DNA of 23,778 nucleotides from Candidatus Omnitrophota bacterium (GCA_028717045.1 JAQUON010000006.1:1-23778), one strand, 5' to 3'. Counted from the stretch's first letter, positions 1-7,720 are shown. Program-made: numbers and translations. The notes: generated from the sequence alone by a model not told the origin.

Positions 1-2754
1 AACAGGGTCTTCTCCTCCTTCTCCTGTATTGGATTTTCCTCCGATTTGGTTCATGGCCATTGCGATAGTCTCATGCGTGGCCCTGCTGATAGACCCGAAA
101 CTCATCGCACCCGTCACGAACCTGCGCGCTATCGCCTCAAAAGGCTCGACTTCGCCAATGGGAATAGGCTTGGTTTCTTTAAATTTAAAGAGGCTGCGTA
201 AGGTAACAGGGCCGTTTTCTTGATTATTGATATACGAGGCGAACTCTTTATATCTTGCGTAATCATTTGTACGGGATGCATCTTGCAAGGCCGCGATTGA
301 ATCCGGGTTCCAGAGATGACGTTCTCCGTCCTTCCTCCATTGGTAAAGACCGCTGTGCGGCAACAAGTCCGCCTGGATATCCTGCCCCCTATAGGCCTGT
401 TGGTGCCTAAGGACTGTTTCGCGGGCAATGGTCTTAAAATCCGCTCCTGCGATCCTTGATACCGTTCCCGGGAACGAACGCTCAATGACCTCCTGGTGCA
501 AGCCTAATGCCTCAAAAATTTGCGCTCCCCGATAACTCTGTAACGTAGAGATGCCCATTTTCGAAAGTATCTTAAGGATGCCTTTAGCCACTGCCTTTCT
601 GTAATTGTCTCTTGCGGTAGAAAAATCAACTGGCACATCTCCTTCGTCGCAAAGGGACGCAATAGCTTCATAGACCAGATATGGATTAACACAATCAGCC
701 CCATAGCCGAATAAAAGCGCAAAATGATGGACCTCGCGCGGTTCAGCGCTCTCCACAAGTATGCTGACCTGCGTCCTTAAGGCCTTGCTGATTAAATGAT
801 GATGGAGGGTTGCGGTCGCAAGCAATGCAGGCAATGCCGCACATTGTTCGTTAGTACCGCGGTCGCTTAAGACAAGAAAGGCATACCCTGCCTTGATCGC
901 AGATTCCGCTTCTTCACATATAGCCTCAAGCCTTTTTAAAAAATCGCTTTCCTCTTTTGTATTAAAAAGGATAGAAATGCGTTTTGTCTTAAAACCGTTT
1001 CCTTTAATCGATTGTATGGTGTTTAATTCTTCGTTGGTAAGAATCGGCTGGTCCACTTTAAGCGTATGGCAGTGCTCAGGGCCTTCTGTAAGTATGTTTT
1101 GTTCAGGGCCCAGGCATACGCAAAGGCTCATCACTAATTCTTCCCGGATAGAATCCACCGCAGGATTGGTGACCTGGGCAAACAGTTGTTTAAAATACGC
1201 ATAGAGGAGCTGCGGCCGAAGAGACAATACTGCAGGCGGCACATCATTACCCATAGAACCTATCGGCTCTTGGCCCTGCGCAGCCATAGGCTTGATAATC
1301 ATCTTCATATCTTCCCGGGTGTATCCGAAAGAAGATAAAAGGAGCGGGATTGCCGGCTGCACACGCTCGGGAGTTTTCAAACCCGTAGGTAAGGTTTCAA
1401 GGTGCAGTATTTTTTCTTTTGTCCATGCATGGTAGGGTTGCCTTCTTGAAACATCATCCTTGATTTTTTCATCGTCAACAATCAACCCAAGGGCGGTATC
1501 GATAAAGAACATTTTCCCCGGCTCCAGGCGCCCCGAAGCAATAATTTCTTGCGCGGGGACATCCAAAACCCCTACCTCGGAAGCCATTACTACAAGATCG
1601 TTTTTCGTCAGAAGGTAGCGCGCTGGACGCAGCCCGTTACGGTCCAGCACTGCCCCGATTTTTATGCCGTCTGTAAACGCGATGGCTGCCGGTCCATCCC
1701 ATGGCTCCATGACGCAGGAATGATATTCGTAAAACCCTCTCAGCTCTTCGGACAAGAAACGGTTCTCCTGCCATGCCGCAGGAATAAGCATCATCATTGC
1801 ATGGGCAATATCCCTACCTCCCAACACAAGCAATTCAAAGACATTATCGAGCGCAGCTGAATCGCTGCCTCCCGGTACGATAACCGGCAGGATATTCTTC
1901 AGGCCTTTGCCGAATGCATCGCTACGCAAAAGCCCTTCCCGGGCGCGCATCCAATTAATATTGCCTCGCAGGGTATTGATCTCGCCGTTGTGTGCGAGAA
2001 ACCTGAAAGGCTGCGCCAGGTCCCAGGCAGGAAAGGTGTTAGTGCTGTAACGCGAATGTACCAGGCATAAGGAACTTTTTAGCTGCTCGTTTCCCAGGTC
2101 GCTGAAAAACGTCTTAAGTTGGCCGGGCATTAACAAACCTTTATAAGAAAAAGTACGGCAGGAAAGGTTGGTAATATAAAAAAACGACTGTTGGCTAAGG
2201 CTAGCGCATCTTACTGTATTCTCTATTTTTTTCCTGATACCATACAACACCCTTTCAAAAGAAAGGTCGGTTGCCAGTTTCCTGTTTCTGCCGATAAAAA
2301 CCTGCTCTATGACCGGCTCGGTTTGTCTTGCGGTATTTCCGATTTCCGTATTATCAACGGGCACGCTGCGCCAACCTAAAAGTACCTGCCCTTCATTTGT
2401 AACGGCTTTTAAAAAAACACGTTTGCAGAAATCTCGTTCTTTTCTATCGCGCGGCAAAAACACCAATCCGCTGCCATAGTAACCCTTGACGGGAAGGCGT
2501 ATCTGCGCTTCTGCGGCAACTTCGCTGAAAAATTCATGCGGCATCTGGATCAATATGCCTGCCCCGTCTCCTGTCTTAGGGTCTGCGCCGGTTGCCCCAC
2601 GGTGCGAGAGTCGCATAAGCACTGCAAGGCCCTGCCGGATAATCTGGTTGCTTTCCCTACCCTTCACATCGCAGACAAAGCCTACCCCGCAGGCATCATG
2701 CTCAAACCGCCCGTCGTAGAGCCCGTATCTCTGTGCGTGTGTTCTTTTATCCAT
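1..2754 (-). CDS. gltB: glutamate synthase (GOGAT) large subunit, 5' part only
   Basis: Transfers the glutamine amide nitrogen to 2-oxoglutarate, giving two glutamates; it pairs with glutamine synthetase in ammonia assimilation. The frame is open for 918 codons to the window edge, so the C-terminal end is missing. Visible are a short propeptide and the nucleophile Cys22 in FEHDACGVGF, class II amidotransferase motifs (LMRLSHRGATGADPKTGDGAG, HNGEINTLRGN), the central domain (LVESAEPREVHHFALLFGYGA), and the beginning of the FMN synthase domain (MSFGSISRATHETIAMAMN, then GEGGEDP). The remaining FMN, 3Fe-4S and GXGXG parts would lie beyond position 1. The ATG lies 8 nt inside the end of the Fis-like gene, suggesting translational coupling. 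No frameshift was seen. Family assignment is secure; whether a gltD follows cannot be seen. Confidence 0.96.
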   Translation of the reverse strand, partial: MDKRTHAQRYGLYDGRFEHDACGVGFVCDVKGRESNQIIRQGLAVLMRLSHRGATGADPKTGDGAGILIQMPHEFFSEVAAEAQIRLPVKGYYGSGLVFLPRDRKERDFCKRVFLKAVTNEGQVLLGWRSVPVDNTEIGNTARQTEPVIEQVFIGRNRKLATDLSFERVLYGIRKKIENTVRCASLSQQSFFYITNLSCRTFSYKGLLMPGQLKTFFSDLGNEQLKSSLCLVHSRYSTNTFPAWDLAQPFRFLAHNGEINTLRGNINWMRAREGLLRSDAFGKGLKNILPVIVPGGSDSAALDNVFELLVLGGRDIAHAMMMLIPAAWQENRFLSEELRGFYEYHSCVMEPWDGPAAIAFTDGIKIGAVLDRNGLRPARYLLTKNDLVVMASEVGVLDVPAQEIIASGRLEPGKMFFIDTALGLIVDDEKIKDDVSRRQPYHAWTKEKILHLETLPTGLKTPERVQPAIPLLLSSFGYTREDMKMIIKPMAAQGQEPIGSMGNDVPPAVLSLRPQLLYAYFKQLFAQVTNPAVDSIREELVMSLCVCLGPEQNILTEGPEHCHTLKVDQPILTNEELNTIQSIKGNGFKTKRISILFNTKEESDFLKRLEAICEEAESAIKAGYAFLVLSDRGTNEQCAALPALLATATLHHHLISKALRTQVSILVESAEPREVHHFALLFGYGADCVNPYLVYEAIASLCDEGDVPVDFSTARDNYRKAVAKGILKILSKMGISTLQSYRGAQIFEALGLHQEVIERSFPGTVSRIAGADFKTIARETVLRHQQAYRGQDIQADLLPHSGLYQWRKDGERHLWNPDSIAALQDASRTNDYARYKEFASYINNQENGPVTLRSLFKFKETKPIPIGEVEPFEAIARRFVTGAMSFGSISRATHETIAMAMNQIGGKSNTGEGGEDPV

Positions 2755-3058
2755 GGCCTAACCTGTATTTTTCAATTTGAATACCCAGTTTTTTAATCTT
2801 GGAGCGCATTGTGTTACGGTTGATACCCAAGATCTTTGCTGCCCGCAACTGGTTGCCTGCGGTACGTGCAAGTATATGTTCAAACAATGGCTTTTCCACC
2901 TTCTCCATAACCATCCTGTAGAGGTGCCCGCTTTTATCGCCGAGAAGTAAATTCCCAAGCTGTGTGATGTTTGTTTCCAAGGAACTCATGGTGCCGATAT
3001 CCTCTTTTTCGTCTCTGTACCCCTGTGGGTTGCCATACTCGTTATCTTTCTGCTCCAT
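2747..3058 (-). CDS. Fis-like small DNA-binding protein
   Basis: A 103-residue protein whose last 60 residues match Fis and the DNA-binding tail of NtrC: a helix (LYRMVMEKVEKPLFEHIL), then a helix-turn-helix with GNQLRAAKILGINRNTMRSK. E. coli Fis has the same order ([34 protein letters not shown]), and the length is close to its 98 residues. It has no AAA+ or receiver domain, so it is not a truncated NtrC by its own content. It lies between glnA and gltB; a terminator precedes it and its 3' end overlaps the gltB start by 8 nt. A local role in gltB or nitrogen control is inference. The start chosen has only a weak ribosome site (AGG about 10 nt upstream); Met24 is a possible alternative but has none. 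Confidence 0.8.
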   Translation of the reverse strand: MEQKDNEYGNPQGYRDEKEDIGTMSSLETNITQLGNLLLGDKSGHLYRMVMEKVEKPLFEHILARTAGNQLRAAKILGINRNTMRSKIKKLGIQIEKYRLGHG

Positions 3059-3090
3059 CGGGCTGCCTAAAATTTAATCAATCGCGTTTC

Positions 3091-3123
3091 AAAAATGTGC
3101 GGGCTTTCTCTATGCCCGCACAT
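3091..3123 (-). terminator. intrinsic terminator between glnA and the Fis-like gene
   Basis: RNA of the minus strand forms a perfect 10-bp stem ATGTGCGGGC/GCCCGCACAT with a 9-nt loop, followed by TTTTTG. It begins 13 nt after the glnA stop. It probably lowers expression of fis-gltB relative to glnA. A competing small hairpin, CGCA/TGCG with loop GTCATG, uses the 5' arm, but its loop does not fit the ANTAR pattern. Confidence 0.85.
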
Positions 3124-3136
3124 GACTGCGTATTAT

Positions 3137-4639
3137 TTAGATATCAAAATAAAGGTAAAACTCATAGGGATGCGGACGCATCCTTACCGGATCTATTTCT
3201 CTTTTACGCTTAAACTCAAGCCAAATATCAATGACATCCTTGGTAAACACCCCTCCTTGCAGCAAATATTCGTGATCCGCTTCAAGCGCGTCTATTGCCC
3301 GGCGCAGCGACGAAGGAACAGTAGCTATCTTTTTCAATTCTTCCTCGCTCAATTCAAAAAGGTCGATATCTAACGGCTCGCCCGGGTCAATCTTACGCCG
3401 TATGCCGTCAAGGCCTGCCATCAGCATTGCGCTAAATGCCAGATAGCCGTTGCATGAAGGGTCAGGCGGTCTAAATTCTATTCTTTTTGATTTAGGGCTG
3501 TCTGAATACATTGGGATCCTGACTGCGGCAGAACGGTTGCGTGCCGAATACACTAGGTTTACAGGAGCCTCGTACCCCGGCACTAATCTTTTGTAAGAAT
3601 TGGTGGTCGGTGCACAAAATGCCATGAGGCTGTTGGCATGCGTAAGGAGCCCGCCGATATAGTATTTGGCTGTCTGCGACAATAAGGCATACCCTTTCTT
3701 GTCATAGAAAAGGTTGACTCCGTTTTTCCATAAGCTCTGATGGCAATGCATGCCTGAACCGTTGTCGGCGAATAGCGGCTTGGGCATAAAAGTAGCTACC
3801 ATGCCGTTCTTTTTCGCCATATTCTTGACGATGTACTTATAAAGCAACAGGTCGTCTCCCATCTTGGTCAGGTTGTCAAACTTCATGTCAATCTCACACT
3901 GGCCAGCAGTAGCTACTTCATGATGGTGCACCTCGACATTGATGCCTGATTCCTTCATTTTCAGGATCATCCTACTCCTTAAATCCTGTATAGAATCGTG
4001 CGGCGGGACGGGGAAATACCCCTCTTTAAACCGTATCTTATATCCTAAGTTCGGATTTTCATCCCGGCCGGTATTCCAGTCTGCCTCAGCAGAATCGATA
4101 AAATAATAACCGGAATTCTCTGTTTGGTCGAAGCGGATACTGTTAAACAGAAAGAATTCTGCTTCGGGGCCAAAATACACATTATCCGCAATACCCGTCT
4201 CTCTCAAGTATTTTTCCGCTTTTTTGGCGATATAGCGAGGATCGCGCGTATAGGGCTTACGGGTAAGCGGGTCATAAATATCGCAGATGAGGCTTAAGGT
4301 AGGGACCTCGCACACAGGATCTACTATCGCGGTGAGGGGGTCGGGAATCAAAATCATGTCTGACTCCTGGATCTTCTGGAACCCGCGGATTGATGATCCG
4401 TCAAAACCAATGCCATCCACCCAAATCGAACGTACAATATCGTCCATTTCCAAAAGCTCAGATGCGGGAATGGAAAAATGCTGCCAAAGGCCAGGCAGGT
4501 CGTTGAATTTAAGGTCGATAATCTGGAGGTTTTTTTCTTTTACCATCTTAATGACATCCCTGGCTGCCTTTTCGTCAAAAGAGCCGTTGACGAGCGGGTT
4601 CTTCGTTTTGATTTCCCTGATTACTTTTTTCTTGGCCAT
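3137..4639 (-). CDS. glnA: glutamine synthetase type I (GSI-beta-like)
   Basis: Makes glutamine from glutamate, ammonia and ATP; cytoplasmic dodecamer in this family. The protein has 500 residues and shows the GSI landmarks: VDGIGFDGSSIRGF, YFGPEAEFFLF (metal-binding Glu), HHHEVATAGQCEID, NGSGMHCHQSL, NSYKRLVPGYEAPV and RIEFRPPDPSCN. A segment around GYKIRFKEGYFPVPPHDS matches the extra loop of the GSI-beta group. In E. coli the adenylylated Tyr397 lies in NLYDLP; here the aligned segment is DLFELS, so the residue is Phe428 and adenylylation at this site is impossible. The start at 4639 is chosen for its GGAGG 6 nt upstream; an in-frame codon at 4690 lies inside the attenuator hairpin. The N-terminus is about 20 residues longer than in E. 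coli. The gene follows an ANTAR-type leader. Confidence 0.97.
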   Translation of the reverse strand: MAKKKVIREIKTKNPLVNGSFDEKAARDVIKMVKEKNLQIIDLKFNDLPGLWQHFSIPASELLEMDDIVRSIWVDGIGFDGSSIRGFQKIQESDMILIPDPLTAIVDPVCEVPTLSLICDIYDPLTRKPYTRDPRYIAKKAEKYLRETGIADNVYFGPEAEFFLFNSIRFDQTENSGYYFIDSAEADWNTGRDENPNLGYKIRFKEGYFPVPPHDSIQDLRSRMILKMKESGINVEVHHHEVATAGQCEIDMKFDNLTKMGDDLLLYKYIVKNMAKKNGMVATFMPKPLFADNGSGMHCHQSLWKNGVNLFYDKKGYALLSQTAKYYIGGLLTHANSLMAFCAPTTNSYKRLVPGYEAPVNLVYSARNRSAAVRIPMYSDSPKSKRIEFRPPDPSCNGYLAFSAMLMAGLDGIRRKIDPGEPLDIDLFELSEEELKKIATVPSSLRRAIDALEADHEYLLQGGVFTKDVIDIWLEFKRKREIDPVRMRPHPYEFYLYFDI

Positions 4640-4660
4640 GCCTTCCTCCTTGGGTGAGTA

Positions 4661-4692
4661 AATAAAAAGGGTGTTCTTTTTCAAGAACACCC
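4661..4692 (-). terminator. attenuator terminator in the glnA leader
   Basis: RNA stem GGGTGTTCTT/AAGAACACCC (10 perfect base pairs) with loop GAAA, followed by TTTTTATT. It lies 21 nt before the glnA start codon, after the leader promoter, so it can only act as a conditional terminator. Its 5' arm is shared with the upstream ANTAR hairpin P2. Confidence 0.88.
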
Positions 4693-4738
4693 CTGTTCTT
4701 TTACTAAATATATGTACCTTTGGTGCACTACGATGTGC
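4683..4738 (-). promoter_or_regulatory. ANTAR-responsive two-hairpin RNA, glnA leader (leader A)
   Basis: Hairpin P1 (4725-4738): stem GCAC/GTGC, hexaloop ATCGTA. Hairpin P2 (4683-4700): stem AAGAAC/GTTCTT, hexaloop AGGGGT. Both loops have A at position 1 and G at position 4, the known signature of ANTAR protein targets. P2's 3' arm and most of its loop are the 5' arm of the terminator at 4669-4692, so P2 and terminator exclude each other. The linker is 24 nt. The likely ligand is the GAF-ANTAR protein encoded at 8627-9355. Hairpins and base sharing are read directly; binding is inferred. Confidence 0.8.
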
Positions 4739-4760
4739 CTATATTTTAAGCATCTACATA

Positions 4761-4791
4761 TACAAGTAACATCGGGCGCTTTTTGGTAACC
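4761..4791 (-). promoter_or_regulatory. candidate promoter element, glnA leader
   Basis: GGTTACC (4791-4785), 15 nt, TTACTTGTA (4769-4761) on the minus strand. Exactly the same two blocks with the same 15-nt spacing precede the PII/amtB operon at 7830-7800, while the bases between differ. The arrangement resembles an ECF-type -35/-10 pair and would start RNA about 15 nt before hairpin P1. An 8-bp inverted repeat GGCGCTTT/AAAGCGCC flanks the GGTTACC block here only. Promoter identity is inferred. Confidence 0.45.
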
Positions 4792-4808
4792 CCTTTTTTT
4801 CTTTTTTG

Positions 4809-5147
4809 TTAAAGCGCCACTTCCCCTCTTTCGCCGGTGCGGATCCGAATGGCATTTTCAACATGGTAAATGAATATTTTTCCATCGCCGACCTCTCCGG
4901 TTTTGGCAGCACCTATAATAGCCTCGGCAATACGCTCGACATCCTGATCCCGGATAATAATCTCAATCTTTATCTTGGGGAGGAGTTCTACCTTATATTT
5001 TTCCCCCCGCCACTGTTGTACTACTCCTTTCTGTTTACCGTGCCCTTCGATTTCGCTGATCATAAGCCCGGCGCAACGGGCACTCTCTAAGACGCGCCGC
5101 ACGCCATCTAATTTCTCTGGCCGTATAATTGCCTCTATTTTTTTCAT
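4809..5147 (-). CDS. glnK: PII nitrogen regulatory protein, canonical GlnB/GlnK type
   Basis: A 112-residue trimeric signal protein of the GlnB/GlnK family that binds ATP/ADP and 2-oxoglutarate and controls AmtB and other nitrogen targets. Length equals E. coli GlnB. The T-loop keeps Gln39, Lys40, Gly41, the uridylylation tyrosine Tyr51 (RGEKYKVE) and Lys58 (LLPK); position 46 is Trp rather than Tyr. The B-loop TGEVGDGKIF and the C-terminal IRIRTGE are intact. It lies 13 nt after amtB, the usual partner whose channel it plugs. The start has AGGAGG (AACAGGAGGTTATTATG). No uridylyltransferase (glnD) is in this window, so modification is only possible, not shown. Called glnK from its amtB linkage. 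Confidence 0.96.
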   Translation of the reverse strand: MKKIEAIIRPEKLDGVRRVLESARCAGLMISEIEGHGKQKGVVQQWRGEKYKVELLPKIKIEIIIRDQDVERIAEAIIGAAKTGEVGDGKIFIYHVENAIRIRTGERGEVAL

Positions 5148-5160
5148 AATAACCTCCTGT

Positions 5161-6483
5161 CTAGCCGTTTTTTGTCCCTAAAAATGAATATCCCGGTTTA
5201 CGCCCCAAGAATTCAGGGTATGCGGAATTTCCGTGTTCCCCTATATCAAGCCCTTCTATTTCTTCCTGCAGGCTGACGCGTATGCCTAATGTCGCTTTCA
5301 AGGCCGCCCATGTAAGCGCCGAGACGATAAAGGTATACGCTGCGGTAGAGACAACGCCGGTAAACTGGGCAAGCAGCAATTTGGTCCCGCCGCCAAACAG
5401 CAGGCCGTTTCCGGTGGCAACACCGGTTATCTTATCCTGGGCAAAGAGCCCTATGCAAAGCGTACCAAAAATTCCGTTCACCAGATGGACTGATAAGGCA
5501 CCGACAGGGTCGTCTATCCTTATTCGATCAAAGCCTATTACCGCCAAGACTACCAATATGCCGGCAATAAGCCCTATGAGTATTGCACTGCCAACGCTTA
5601 CAAATGCGCATGGCGCAGTAATAGCCACTAAGCCAGCAAGGCAACCATTAAGCGTCATCCCTAGATCCGGTTTTCCTAAAAGCATCCATGAAATGATAGT
5701 CGAGCTCATGACTGCAGCAGCTGCCGCAGTATTCGTGGTAACGGCTATATGGCTGATTGCCAGAGGATCCGCAGCCATGGTCGAACCCGGGTTAAACCCA
5801 AACCATCCGAACCAGAGAACGAACGTGCCCAGTGTCGCAAGCGATAGGTTATGACCGGGTATGGGGTTTATATTTCCGTTATGATATTTACCGAACCTAG
5901 GGCCCAACATCAATACACCGGACAGCGCAGCCCAGCCACCTACGGAATGGACTACCGTGGAGCCGGCAAAATCAAACATCCCCCTCTGCGCCAGCCATCC
6001 CCCGCCCCATATCCAGTGGCCGATTACCGGATAAATAAACATAGTCATAATAAAGGTAAAAAAGATAAAGGATTTATATTTTATCCTTTCTGCGACTACT
6101 CCCGAAACAATGGTTGCTGCAGTTCCGCAAAACACAAGCTGGAAAAAGAATTTTGCCCATAAAGGAACGCCTGTCCAGCTGATTGCAGAATATACCCCTT
6201 GATACGCTAAGCCGGTTGCAGGCGAATTATCCAGGCCGCCGGCAAAGAATAGTCCTTTCAATCCCACAAAGGCATTACCGTCCCCGAACATAAGCCCCCA
6301 ACCTAAGACTAAGAACCCGAGCGAAGAGACTGCAAATACGATAAAATTCTTGGACAGGATATTCACGCAGTTCTTCATCCTTGCAAAGCCGGCTTCGACC
6401 ATGGCAAACCCTAAGTTCATAAAAAATACCAGCATCGCAGTCACAAGCACCCACATTGTATCTAACGCTACTTTAAACTCCAT
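5161..6483 (-). CDS. amtB: ammonium transporter AmtB
   Basis: Inner-membrane ammonium channel of the Amt/Mep/Rh family, trimeric, 440 residues, with the expected run of about eleven hydrophobic helices. Conserved elements include the N-terminal MEAGF-like MVEAGFARMKN, FFFQLVFCGTAATIVSG (Phe gate), the pore histidines His179 (DFAGSTVVHSVGG) and His333 (LSVHLVNGIFG), and GFNPGS. The C-terminal cytoplasmic tail DIGEHGNSAYPEF is the conserved PII interaction region. No cleavable signal peptide is evident: the first helix starts near residue 8. The ATG follows AAAGGAGG. It sits between the porin (23-nt gap) and glnK (13-nt gap), so one mRNA from leader B probably carries all four genes. Confidence 0.97.
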   Translation of the reverse strand: MEFKVALDTMWVLVTAMLVFFMNLGFAMVEAGFARMKNCVNILSKNFIVFAVSSLGFLVLGWGLMFGDGNAFVGLKGLFFAGGLDNSPATGLAYQGVYSAISWTGVPLWAKFFFQLVFCGTAATIVSGVVAERIKYKSFIFFTFIMTMFIYPVIGHWIWGGGWLAQRGMFDFAGSTVVHSVGGWAALSGVLMLGPRFGKYHNGNINPIPGHNLSLATLGTFVLWFGWFGFNPGSTMAADPLAISHIAVTTNTAAAAAVMSSTIISWMLLGKPDLGMTLNGCLAGLVAITAPCAFVSVGSAILIGLIAGILVVLAVIGFDRIRIDDPVGALSVHLVNGIFGTLCIGLFAQDKITGVATGNGLLFGGGTKLLLAQFTGVVSTAAYTFIVSALTWAALKATLGIRVSLQEEIEGLDIGEHGNSAYPEFLGRKPGYSFLGTKNG

Positions 6484-6506
6484 AGCACATCCCTCCTTTG
6501 CGAATC

Positions 6507-7292
6507 TTAGAACGAGTAACTAAGATATAGACCGGTAAAGAACCGGTTCTTTTGATTTCCATTTTTCTTGTCGCTTAAGCTCCCCCATGGCAACGAGTAA
6601 TTAATAGTGGGCTTGCAGGATAAATTCTTTGCGAGAGGGATATTAATTCCTGCGCCGATTGCAGCGTCGCCGCCTTTACCCCCGTAATACTGTTTATTGT
6701 TATATCCGATGTGGCCTACCAAATCAAAACTCAATGCGTATCCCTTTAGTTTAAAAGGGATGCAGTATGCCGCATTTATCACCGTATAGCTGCCTTCTCC
6801 GCCGCCGTCATCCTTTTTGCCGTAATCATAGTAGTAGTATAGTGACGGTGATAAAAGGACTCTGGGAAACGCCAACCCCGCATATACTTCCCGGCTAAAA
6901 CCCCCTGTCGAACCATCCGCAGGCGCAATATCCGGAAATTCATAATACGTGTGGCCGACAGAAACGTCCAAAGAAGGAAAATTATAGGTGTAGTCAAAAA
7001 TATAATCTGTCTCGGATGACTTGAGGGCGTCCTCATTATGCATATCCCTACTCATCCAAAGGCCTAATTTTACCCGCCCGTATTTGGATTCCGGGCTCCT
7101 GACATATATACCGGGCTGCACCACAGGGTCTGCGTCAAGCATAATCCCACGCCACATGTATATCGAGCTTACCGTTACATCGCCTGACACCTCAAACCCT
7201 GCGCTTGAGAGAATCCCTTCCTGCTGTGCCGATACGCTCCCATGTGCGCATAAAAAAATAATACCGGCAACCGCGCATAAATACTTTTTCAT
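6507..7292 (-). CDS. TorF-like outer-membrane porin (TIGR02001/Gcw_chp-like)
   Basis: A 261-residue protein with a signal peptide (MKKYLCAVAGIIFLCAHGSVSA, cleavage likely before QQEG). The mature part alternates aromatic and polar residues as in a beta-barrel and ends in LYLSYSF, the C-terminal Phe typical of BamA substrates. The early segment DVTVSSIYMWRGIMLDADP resembles the VSDYRFRGIS-type repeat start of TorF/TIGR02001 proteins. In betaproteobacteria such porins commonly sit beside glnK-amtB, and this gene lies between a PII gene and amtB, so uptake of ammonium or a small nitrogen compound across the outer membrane is a reasonable guess. The start at 7292 is chosen because the signal peptide begins there, a purine-rich ribosome site (GGGAGAGAAG) precedes it, and it forms an ATGA overlap with the upstream PII stop. 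Confidence 0.8.
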   Translation of the reverse strand: MKKYLCAVAGIIFLCAHGSVSAQQEGILSSAGFEVSGDVTVSSIYMWRGIMLDADPVVQPGIYVRSPESKYGRVKLGLWMSRDMHNEDALKSSETDYIFDYTYNFPSLDVSVGHTYYEFPDIAPADGSTGGFSREVYAGLAFPRVLLSPSLYYYYDYGKKDDGGGEGSYTVINAAYCIPFKLKGYALSFDLVGHIGYNNKQYYGGKGGDAAIGAGINIPLAKNLSCKPTINYSLPWGSLSDKKNGNQKNRFFTGLYLSYSF

Positions 7293-7633
7293 CGCTTCTT
7301 CTCTCCCTTCCTCGGTAGTATGGCTTTGCTTTTTCGTTCCCCGCTGCTGACGCGCACACATTCATTCAAAGGCAATACCGCAATTTTACCATCGCCCACT
7401 CTCCCCATAGAACACTGCGTCAGGATCGTAGAGATAATATCCTTTACCTGCGTATCGAGTGCGTATATTTCTATCTTTGTTTTGTGCACAAACAGGAATG
7501 CATCGGGCCTTTCGCTTTGTACCCCAAATCCCCTTATTTCGCTTACCGTCATTCCGGGTATCCCGATTTTCCTTAACGCAGGGGTCAAATCCTTCAGCCT
7601 CTCTGAACGAATAATACATTCGATCTTCTTCAT
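7289..7633 (-). CDS. atypical PII-family protein with shortened T-loop
   Basis: A 114-residue PII homologue: MKKIECIIRSERLKDL, GMTVSEIRGFG and the B-loop MGRVGDGKIAVLPL are clear. Between GFG and KIEI there are 15 residues (VQSERPDAFLFVHKT), against 22 in E. coli GlnB, so the T-loop is seven residues shorter. Tyr51, the uridylylation site, is absent, and no tyrosine is present in the loop; Gln39 remains. In the C-terminal motif Arg103 is replaced (VRVSSGE instead of IRIRTGE), and a basic tail follows. It is therefore unlikely to be uridylylated or to plug AmtB in the usual way. It is the first gene after leader B, preceded by AAGGAGG, and its stop overlaps the porin start (ATGA). Its partner is unknown. 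Confidence 0.88.
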   Translation of the reverse strand: MKKIECIIRSERLKDLTPALRKIGIPGMTVSEIRGFGVQSERPDAFLFVHKTKIEIYALDTQVKDIISTILTQCSMGRVGDGKIAVLPLNECVRVSSGERKSKAILPRKGEKKR

Positions 7634-7644
7634 GCCGCCTCCTT

Positions 7645-7700
7645 AAAAATAAAAAACGTCCTTTCAATCCTGTCCTCTCCCTTGGATCAAAAAGACGTCT
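7645..7700 (-). terminator. second terminator-like hairpin in the PII/amtB leader
   Basis: RNA 7700-7684 pairs continuously with 7670-7654: 17 base pairs including four G-U, 13-nt loop, followed by TTTTTTATTTTT directly before the AAGGAGG of the first PII gene. A small hairpin, AGGACG/CGTCTT with loop CAGA (7692-7707), uses the same 5' arm and would prevent it. This is additional to the upstream attenuator. Which signal controls it is unknown. Confidence 0.7.
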
Positions 7701-7720
7701 GCGTCCTAAACACAACCCAT

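Noticed and set aside
3095..3133. ANTAR target before the Fis-like gene
   Set aside because: The competing hairpin has loop GTCATG, without A1 or G4, and there is no first hairpin.
4640..4690. Longer start for glnA, 17 codons upstream
   Set aside because: It would lie inside the attenuator hairpin; the start at 4639 has a strong ribosome site.
4724..4741. Sigma-54-like promoter (GGCAC ... TGC) in the glnA leader
   Set aside because: The GG-to-GC distance is 11 rather than the strict 10, the segment forms hairpin P1, and leader B lacks the GG.
5282..5854. Plus-strand open frame of 190 codons
   Set aside because: It is antisense to amtB, whose family match is complete; low-complexity composition and no ribosome site. 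Other plus-strand frames, for example at 16337-17020 and 20053-20637, were dismissed on the same grounds.
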